64,000 bases of DNA from Bacteroidia bacterium (GTDB lineage: Bacteria; Bacteroidota; Bacteroidia; Bacteroidales; CAJPTX01): NCBI GenBank assembly GCA_905373475.1, contig CAJPTC010000001.1, forward strand, positions 124,001 through 188,000, read 5' to 3'. Shown piece after piece: positions 54,107-62,000 of this stretch. The notes beneath the pieces are model-generated. The model worked only from the letters and a program-made list of their open reading frames with translations, was not told where the DNA came from and made no database searches. How positions within the stretch are numbered: the stretch's first letter is position 1; the number at the start of each line of letters is the position of its first letter. The translations under genes were made by a program, and so were the position numbers.

Positions 54107-54558
54107 GCATTAGGAAATACACATAAAACATTAGATACCTATTCGTGGGGCGAAACCTGATTCGCCCGTAAAATGCGCATTGCGCATTTTGTTTTAATCA
54201 TGTCGTCGTAAGGGCGTTGCCTGCAACGCCCGAAAAATGAAAAACAAACACAAACAGGTATTCTTGGGCGGACGTAGCAGGCAACGTCCCTACAGGAAAT
54301 TATTGATTATCAAATTTGTAGGGAGAGGCATGCCTCTCCCTATTCGGTATCATTCTGTTATGTATATAAATTATTGGATACCAATTTGTAGGGCGAATCA
54401 TATCGTTATAGGTGCGCTGCCCGCAATTTGTCTGATTATCAATACATTAACCCAAACATGCAATATGTTGGGTAATGTTTTCGGCACGTTGTGCCGAAAT
54501 GGGCGAATCAGGTTTCGCCCCTACACGTCGGATGACCAATAGATTTTGGTCTATATGT
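54107..54558. repeat. Left direct repeat flanking the restriction gene, rich in palindromes
   Basis: This block is repeated in the same orientation at 58578-58839, where about 190 internal bp are missing. It is bounded by GGGCGAAACCTGATTCGCCC (54148-54167) and its reverse complement (54501-54520). Between them are GGGCGTTGC/GCAACGCCC (54212-54231), GGACGT/ACGTCC (54270-54289), a 24-bp perfect palindrome (54319-54342) and TTTCGGCAC/GTGCCGAAA (54479-54499). Another palindrome, AAATGCGCA/TGCGCATTT, is at 54171-54189. No gene is seen in 54093-54650. Confidence 0.88.
54319..54342. repeat. 24-bp perfect palindrome
   Basis: TAGGGAGAGGCA followed by its exact reverse complement. It belongs to a style of GTAGGG-type palindromes found in many bacterial intergenic regions and is present in the left block only. 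Confidence 0.85.
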
Positions 54559-54650
54559 GGAAAATGCAGATTGCGCATTTTCCTACGTCAAAGCGTTTAT
54601 TTCGTCCTTAGTCTCAGGTAAGTGCGTATTAGGGATTGGCTAGTAAGTAT

Positions 54651-57600
54651 TTAGCCCTCATTTTCAATTATCGCAATGTCCGAATCATTCAAACCATATA
54701 GGCGATATACAAGCGAATCGATCCTTTTTTCCTCTACATGAATATCAGCATCTGGGTCTGTTTGTTTGGCTTGAAGAATTCTCTCTACTTGCTCTATAAT
54801 CTGTTTGTCAATTTCTTTTGCACTCTTGATAGGAATTTGTAGTAGCGGATCTTTATCAATCTGGAAATTGCTTCCTTGCATCTTTCCCTTGTGTCTTAAC
54901 CAATATGCAATTAGCTTAGAGTTTAACAAGCCAGTCAGAAATTTGAGATTAAAGCGTTCGGTCTTTATTACATAGAAGGTGGCAGAGACGTATGTAGGGA
55001 AATCGGCATAGGAAAAAGAAGGAGCACCGACACACTTTCTTTGGCAGATTATCTTCTCGCCCAGAAAGAACGCTTCGTTGCGTGCGCGGTGCAGGCCGTA
55101 AGGTTTGTTATCGGAAGTTATTACATCTCGGAATAGATTTAAATGTCTTTTGATATTTGGATAGGAATCCATACTATCAGGATTCTTAAAAGAAGAGGTC
55201 GTGTAGATAAGCCAGAAGCGATTTCTTGGGTATACCACATATCGTTTGATTTGTTCTGTTGTGTAATATGGCTTTATTAAAGTAAGCTCGTTATTTGTTA
55301 GACATAAATTGTCTTTTTCTTGTTCAGAGAGACCAAAGATGCCTTGCCCAATGCGTAGGGTTGGATGTTTTAGTGCAATGTTATTGTTCACAAAATCATA
55401 ATGGGGATGAATACCATTTATTGCTTCAGATTCGTACAGATGATTAGCTCCATTATTTATTCGAGATAAAAGTTCACCATCTTTATTTTCAGTTAAAGTA
55501 AAGTTCTTGCATAACGAACTCTTTTCAATTTCGCATCGTAGATATAAAACAGATCCTGATTCCCTATTCTCCAACATTGCTATTGCATCGGTGTATGATG
55601 CTTTATTTGTTATAAGCTTTCGATAATCGAATAAATATTTATCATCTAACGAGCAGTGCTGTAAAAGTAAAATCATGGTCTGTATGCTCGCATTTTCAAA
55701 GACCATGTAGTCATTAAAGTCTATAAGCGAACGAATTGTGGCAACTTCCAGAATACGTTCACGCATTTTCTTTGCGCCTGTACTTGTTGTCCAGTTGTTC
55801 GTTGCAATAAAACAGAGGAAGCCATTTTCTCGCAGCAAATCCAAGCCTATGCATAAGAACCCGTACCAAAGATCCATCTTCCCCATATAGTAGGGCGATG
55901 TCGTCTTGAAATTTGCAAAAGCTTGTTTGTTTTCATATTCCTTGATATACGGCGGATTCCCTAGCACAATATCAAACCCCGCGAACTCGCCATTAGCTCC
56001 CCACACCTCGGGGAATTCGAGTCGCCACTCGAAGGTGCGCATTCCTGCTCGTCTCTGCTCTACAGCTGCTGCGGCTTGCTGGGCTTCTTTATACTTCGCT
56101 TTTGCGCCGTTGAGTAGAGCTTTTAGTTCCGAAGGCTCGTATGCGCTCCATTCGTTGTTTTTTGAGGCTTCAAGTCGCTTTGAAAGCGTTGCAATCTCTT
56201 TTTCGCATTTCTCTACACGTTCTTGTGCCGTTCTTTTCTCCTCTTCCCAGAGTTTGTTTTTGAGTGTGTTATTGTACTCCTCCATGGCAAGGGCAATTGC
56301 CCGTTTACGACTCTTATCGCTTGTTTCATAATATTCAGACGTGAGTGCTCGGATTCTTTGACTATCGGGATCTACCCACTTCCCTTGCAGTGGCAATGAG
56401 TATACAATGGCATTGCCACACTTTATGTTAATATCTATATTGGGCAAAGTCTCTAGTGCTTGGTAATCGCTTTCGCGTGTGTAGTATGCATGCTTGAGTA
56501 ACTCTATCCAGAGACGAAGGCGACAAATTTGTACTGACGTAGGATTAATATCTACGCCAAACAAACAGTGTTCTATGAGGTGACGCTTTTCGCTGAACAA
56601 TGTTTCTTGGACGCGCTGACTCTCTGGGTTCTTTGGCGTGTAGGTAAAATGAGCTCCTTTGGCAGTAATGAGCAGCTCGTCACAGACAATCTCAATCTCA
56701 TAGTCCGAGCGACGTAAGCTTGTACCTGAAGCATCCTGCAAAATCCCTAAACGATGTTTTAGGTAAATCAGTTCGTTAAGAGCCGATACAAGGAAATGCC
56801 CAGAGCCTACCGCAGGATCACAAATCGTAATCGTGTCGAAAAGCGTATTAGCCTCCTGTTTATCTATTACATCTAGTTGGTTGTAGAGCGCCTTTACATC
56901 GGCACACTGCCAACCGTATTGGGTATTGAACTTGTCTACAATAGCGCGCTCGATGGTCTCCCGACATATATATGTGGTAATGTAGCTTGGCGTAAAGACT
57001 GCGCCATCCTTGTGTCCATTGATTTTCTCAAAGATAAGTCCGAGTACCGAGGCATTGACTAGTGTTTTTTCCTTGGTTGTTTCGTCTTGACTTCCGAAGT
57101 CGTAAGCGTCTAGAAAAGCAAAAAGGTAATCGAATATAGGTAATTCATCAGCTGTATTGGTGTGCTCTTTCTTTAGGACGCTTTGTGTATAAAACGGGAG
57201 TGTCTCTTGTGACTCCAGTTCACTGATTTTTACCTCATGCTCGAGTTCTGTTTCTTCAAATAGGGCGCTGTTTAGGTAGGGTACATTGCCGAATCGTTCC
57301 TTGAAGGCATTGCTGCGTTTCTCGGGTGGAATGGCAAGTACTGCAAAGAAGAGATTGTTCAGTGCAGTAAAATCGCGAAGCTTTGCTTTGTTAAGGAACA
57401 GGAAGGCATTGTTGCTCGCGTTGTAGTTAAGTAGTTGTGTTTCTAGCAGTTTCAGGAAAAGGAGGCGGTTTAGCCACGTAATCACCAGTTCTAAGGCGAT
57501 ATTGAACTTTTGCTCTTCTTCCGTAGCGCCGTATTGCTCTCGCCGTGTAAAGTGCTCGAAAGCGAGTTCTACCTTCCCATAAGTTTGTTCGATTAACGAG

Positions 57601-58445
57601 GCATAATGCGGCTCTTTGGCACGTGCGATGCGTACTTTATTGCCCGTGCTTTTTTGTTCCTCTAGGCCGAGTAGGTATAGCAGTTCATTGTAGAAGCCAC
57701 GATCAAGCTGGTTGGGGTCGGATTGTATTGGTTGCTTGAGAAGATAGAATGGGCTAAAAAATTTGTAGAGCTCGGTGAGGGGCGCACTCTCCTTGTTGTT
57801 TAGTACTTCTTGTATCTCGTGGCGATATTCCCGTAAATCGATATAATCGTAAGGGAGCGTTCCCTTTACTTTTTCAATAGCAGGGCTCGCGAAATCGACA
57901 TATAGGTCTTGGCTTTTAGAAATATCTCCTCGTCCCTCTTCAATCTTTCGGAACTTTTCTTCTAAATCTCGGTAGAAAGTCTCATAAAATACAGCCGCAT
58001 CAAAACAGAAGAATGTATGGAGGTTGGTTACTACAAGGTGTCGTAGCTGTTTATTATCGTTAATTGCTCTTTCGCGTAGATAGTAGATGAGGAGCTGTTG
58101 CAATGCTTTTCTGTTGAGATCGTCTGGGGTGATCATCTCAGTGGAATTGGAGGTACTTTTCACCTCAATGAGCACCTCAATTGTCTCCTGCTTGGACGAG
58201 GGATAGATTACCAAATCATACGTTCCGCCTTTTCTCGTCGTCTTTGTACCTGGCACTACACCTCCTGCATAGAATGTCGTTTCGAGAAAGTGTTGTAAGA
58301 AGTTTTTTTGTTCCTCTTCGCTTTGGTTATTTTCTATTTGTTGCAAGAATGAGTTGAGTGCTTCTGCAAACTGAACAAGCTGCTCGCGGTTGACTGCTTG
58401 CGCCTTCTGTTCTTTACGGAGTTTGAAATTCGATAATTTAGCCAT
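54651..58445 (-). CDS. Type IIG restriction-modification enzyme (Eco57I-like, single chain)
   Basis: 1264 residues. A PD-(D/E)XK nuclease is near the N-terminus: D77 in GGTYDLVIY, E94-x-K96 in VLIEVKSTSN. The methyltransferase has motif I DPAVGSGHFLVSAL (about D543) and motif IV NPPY (about 830-833), marking an N6-adenine enzyme. An acidic and basic coiled-coil insert at about 705-800 lies between them, and the C-terminal third (from about 890) is the TaqI-type target-recognition region with KPYYTTEQIKRYVVYPRNR and NLKFLTGLLNSKLIAYWLRHKGK. Cutting, modification and specificity are thus in one chain, as in type IIG enzymes. No separate S, M or R gene is present. Both flanks carry the same repeat. 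Recognition sequence unknown. Confidence 0.88.
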   Translation of the reverse strand: MAKLSNFKLRKEQKAQAVNREQLVQFAEALNSFLQQIENNQSEEEQKNFLQHFLETTFYAGGVVPGTKTTRKGGTYDLVIYPSSKQETIEVLIEVKSTSNSTEMITPDDLNRKALQQLLIYYLRERAINDNKQLRHLVVTNLHTFFCFDAAVFYETFYRDLEEKFRKIEEGRGDISKSQDLYVDFASPAIEKVKGTLPYDYIDLREYRHEIQEVLNNKESAPLTELYKFFSPFYLLKQPIQSDPNQLDRGFYNELLYLLGLEEQKSTGNKVRIARAKEPHYASLIEQTYGKVELAFEHFTRREQYGATEEEQKFNIALELVITWLNRLLFLKLLETQLLNYNASNNAFLFLNKAKLRDFTALNNLFFAVLAIPPEKRSNAFKERFGNVPYLNSALFEETELEHEVKISELESQETLPFYTQSVLKKEHTNTADELPIFDYLFAFLDAYDFGSQDETTKEKTLVNASVLGLIFEKINGHKDGAVFTPSYITTYICRETIERAIVDKFNTQYGWQCADVKALYNQLDVIDKQEANTLFDTITICDPAVGSGHFLVSALNELIYLKHRLGILQDASGTSLRRSDYEIEIVCDELLITAKGAHFTYTPKNPESQRVQETLFSEKRHLIEHCLFGVDINPTSVQICRLRLWIELLKHAYYTRESDYQALETLPNIDINIKCGNAIVYSLPLQGKWVDPDSQRIRALTSEYYETSDKSRKRAIALAMEEYNNTLKNKLWEEEKRTAQERVEKCEKEIATLSKRLEASKNNEWSAYEPSELKALLNGAKAKYKEAQQAAAAVEQRRAGMRTFEWRLEFPEVWGANGEFAGFDIVLGNPPYIKEYENKQAFANFKTTSPYYMGKMDLWYGFLCIGLDLLRENGFLCFIATNNWTTSTGAKKMRERILEVATIRSLIDFNDYMVFENASIQTMILLLQHCSLDDKYLFDYRKLITNKASYTDAIAMLENRESGSVLYLRCEIEKSSLCKNFTLTENKDGELLSRINNGANHLYESEAINGIHPHYDFVNNNIALKHPTLRIGQGIFGLSEQEKDNLCLTNNELTLIKPYYTTEQIKRYVVYPRNRFWLIYTTSSFKNPDSMDSYPNIKRHLNLFRDVITSDNKPYGLHRARNEAFFLGEKIICQRKCVGAPSFSYADFPTYVSATFYVIKTERFNLKFLTGLLNSKLIAYWLRHKGKMQGSNFQIDKDPLLQIPIKSAKEIDKQIIEQVERILQAKQTDPDADIHVEEKRIDSLVYRLYGLNDSDIAIIENEG

Positions 58446-58577
58446 TACGCCTTATAGTATGTAATGCATAAAGTTAGAAAGTCGGCTACAATTTAGTCGT
58501 AGAGAGATGTGAATGATAGTTAAGAGTTAAGAGTTACGCAAAGCGGTTCTATGCGTAGGGATGTTTACGGCGCATAC

Positions 58578-58839
58578 GCGTATTAGGAAATACATATAAA
58601 ACATTTAATACCATTTTTGTAGAGGCGAAACCTGATTCGCCCGCAAAATGCGCGTTATGCATTTTGCTTGATCATGTCGTTATGGATGCGTTGCCCGCAA
58701 TGTCCGTTTTATTTGATTATCAATACATTAACAAAAATACACAATGTTGGGTAATGTTTTCGGCACGTTGTGCCGAAATGGGCGAATCAGGTTTCGCCCC
58801 TACACGTCGAATGACCAATAGATTTTTGGTCTATATGTA
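58578..58839. repeat. Right direct repeat flanking the restriction gene
   Basis: It matches 54107-54558 in the same orientation, lacking the central palindromes of the left copy. Bounded by GGCGAAACCTGATTCGCCC (58624-58642) and GGGCGAATCAGGTTTCGCCC (58780-58799), with the CGGCACGTTGTGCCG palindrome in between. A further partial unit (GTCGTCGTAGGGGCG...) follows at 58862-58891. The remainder of 58446-59042 contains no gene; I see no consensus promoter for the gene at 59043. Confidence 0.88.
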
Positions 58840-59042
58840 CAAAACGCATTTTCTTGATCCTGTCGTCGTAGGGGCGCTTCCCACAACGCCCGAAATATCC
58901 AACATGCATTTTACATATTCGCTTTGCGCTGTGAGAGGTCGTCCGCGCGAGGATCGCCCGAAACCGAAAACCGCTCGAAAAAGAGAGTTTTGCGAAAATT
59001 CTTAAATTAGACGGGCAAAGAGGCAATATATAACAGCATATC

Positions 59043-62000
59043 ATGATGAAGCGAGGATTACTGTTCTTATTGTTCTTGTGCACTAGCATATTCCTCTTTG
59101 CGCAAGAACCAGTTCGTTTCGGCGACCGTGAGGTCTATCTTGAAGCGAATGTACGCCCCCAGAAGCGTGGGCAAAAAACGTCTAGCTTGGCGCTAGGAAT
59201 ACCTACGGGCGAAAGTCTCAACGTTCTCGTTCAGTTTGAACGGGGAACTATCCCTTATGCCAAACTCAGGCAGAAAGGTATTGAGCTGGGCGATTACCTC
59301 GGCAATAACGCCTACTACGCCCAAGTAGCCCCAGGAAGCCGTCCGAGCGATTTTGTGGGTACGGGGCTTCGTGCTGTAGTGCCTATCCGTGGCGAGTGGA
59401 AGGTTGTAAACGGACTTTTGCAACAGGATATCCCCGAATGGGTGCGTGGAGGCAATAATCTGAAGATGAGCCTTTCATGGTTTGCAGGCGTGCGCTGGGA
59501 ACAGATTCGTACCTATCTCGATGCGCAGGGGATTGTATATCATGCTGCGTCAGATGTTCTGCGCAATGTGGAGATCTCCGCTCCGCGCGAAGCCTTGCTT
59601 TCGTTAGCTGAGCTTGAGTGCGTAGCAGCCCTCCGTTGGATTGCGCCGCCTGCCGAGTTGCAGAACCGCGAAGGCGCTCGCCTGAGTGGTGCGCGTTTGC
59701 TGCAAATTCCGCTAGAACTCGGAGGACGCGGTCTGACAGGAAAAGGGGTACGCATCGGTATTTGGGATGCTAATGTGGCAGACCACGCCGATTATGGTAC
59801 GCGGGTGCATCGGCAAGAATTTGAAATAAGTGGTACGACGCATGGCATGCATACCACGGGCACGATAGTAGGAAGCGGACTTCTGGACGAACGCGGTAAG
59901 GGTATGGCTACGGAGGCTGAGATATGGACAAACAATTTTAATACGCAGTCTAACGGCAAGTCCGTTGCGCTAGAGATGTATGAGTCCTACTTGTCGCAAC
60001 ACATTACGCTTACCTCCAACTCCTACGGGTATCGTATGGAAAGTCTGTGTGGTTTAGACCGCTATTTTAATTACACCTATATCGGCAATGAGAACGTAGA
60101 CCGCCTCTCCAGTTGGTTCCCAGATATGACGCATGTTTTCTCGGCAGGAAATTCGCAAGGGGCTTGTAATAAGCCATTTTCTCATGCTACAAACTATGCC
60201 AAGAATATTATCTCGGTGGCTGCGGTAGATGCTTTCGGTGAAATGACCGATTTTTCCAGCTTTGGTCCACTGTTAGACGGTCGTATATTCCCAATTATCA
60301 GCGCGCGTGGCAAGGCGGTATACTCTACAGTTGCCAATCAGCAGTATGCTACCATGGATGGTACATCTATGGCGTGTCCGATGGTTACGGGGCATTTGGC
60401 GCTCCTCACGCAGCGTTGGATGCAACTGCACGGCGGCGCTGCTCCGCACAACTACCTTTTGAAAGCGTTGGTGGCTAACACGGCCAACGATGCAGGTAAT
60501 CCAGGGCCAGACTACAAGTATGGCTTCGGGATACTCGATGCCGAGGCTGCTATCAAGGCAATGGAGAGTGGTTGGTATAAAATGGGTATTTTCCCACAAG
60601 GAGGCGAGGCACAGACCACCACTATACAAGTGCCCGCGGGAGTGCAAGAGCTACGTGTAATGCTTTGCTGGAGCGATCCTGTAGCTACCAAAGAATATGC
60701 AACGGGAGAGTGCCCATTAGTAAACGACCTTGATTTAACGCTGCTTGGCAGTGGTAAAACGTACTTGCCGTTCACGCTAGATCCCTCCAATCCGTCTGCC
60801 AATGCCACTACTAGTCTGCCCAATAAGGTGGATAACATAGAGCAAGTGGTTATAAAAACGCCTCAGGCAGGGGAGTATACAATTCGTGTGGCTGGGCTTG
60901 TAAGGCAAGAAACTGAGCAGCGCTATGCGGTGGTTTGGTACTTTGATGAGCAAAAACCTGAAATAGTATCTCCCACGGTGGACGATATTTATGCACCGAA
61001 CGAAGCGTTGTATTTCCGTGCCAAGAACCTTGCAGGCGAGGTACAAGTGTCGTTGTCGGTTGATGGCGGTAAATCGTACATTCAGTTAGGGCAGTATGCT
61101 ACCTGTTCGTCTATAAAGCTTCCTGCTGAAGTTCTGCCGACCGATAAGGCTATGCTTCGTGCGATAGATGAAAATGGGGTAGTTGTAACGATGCGAGAGC
61201 ATTTTGCTATAATGCCTCAAGTGCAGAAATTGCGACTAGAAGATGCGAGCTGTTCTACCACAGGGTGGAAACTCATTTGGGAGGCTTGTACAGGCGCTGC
61301 TAAGTATGAGATTCTGCGTGCAGACGTTGCCCAAGGTAGCTACCAGAAGGTGGGCGAGGTTGTAGCCCCATCTACAGAATTTGTAATTCCTCCTGATGCG
61401 ATAGTAGCGGGCGAACGCAATATCTATGCCGTGCAGGCGGTGAGTGCTGAGGGGGTAAAAGGAAAGCGGAGTGTGGCAGTTGTTTCCGCTAGGGTACTTC
61501 CTACAATTCTAACGATGAATGATTTACCCTTCCTCGAATCGTTTGTTGGTACGCCTACCTCGCATACAGAACTGATATCGGGCGAAAATCTGAAAAATCA
61601 GATGAAAGATGCCCCAGTCGAACTGCAATTGCCCTTTATGTCGCATGTTGCGGAGTGGCGTGTAGAAAAGAGTGCAACGGACTGGAGTGCTCCGTTTGCG
61701 CAGCGTGAGAATGTGGCTACTGCCAATGTATGTGCTTTGGATTTGAAGAAATTGGAGGCTGGCACGAAATTGCAGCTCTCGACACTTGTGGCGATGCAGA
61801 GCATTTCAGAGCCGAGCGGTGTCCTGTTGCGTTTGTTGGTTAATGGCGAAGAGGTTGCAGATGTGCTAGATAGGTCGCAAATATCGGGCGATGGCTACGA
61901 ACATCTTCTTACCTGGGATTTGACAAAGTTTGCAGGGCAAGAGATTCGCTTGAGTTTAGAGTCTGCACTACAAGAAAAGGGGGCTACGTTAAGTCTATTT

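Noticed and set aside
54651..58445. BREX PglX methyltransferase
   Set aside because: No other BREX genes are present, and an N-terminal PD-(D/E)XK nuclease is fused, which points to a type IIG enzyme.
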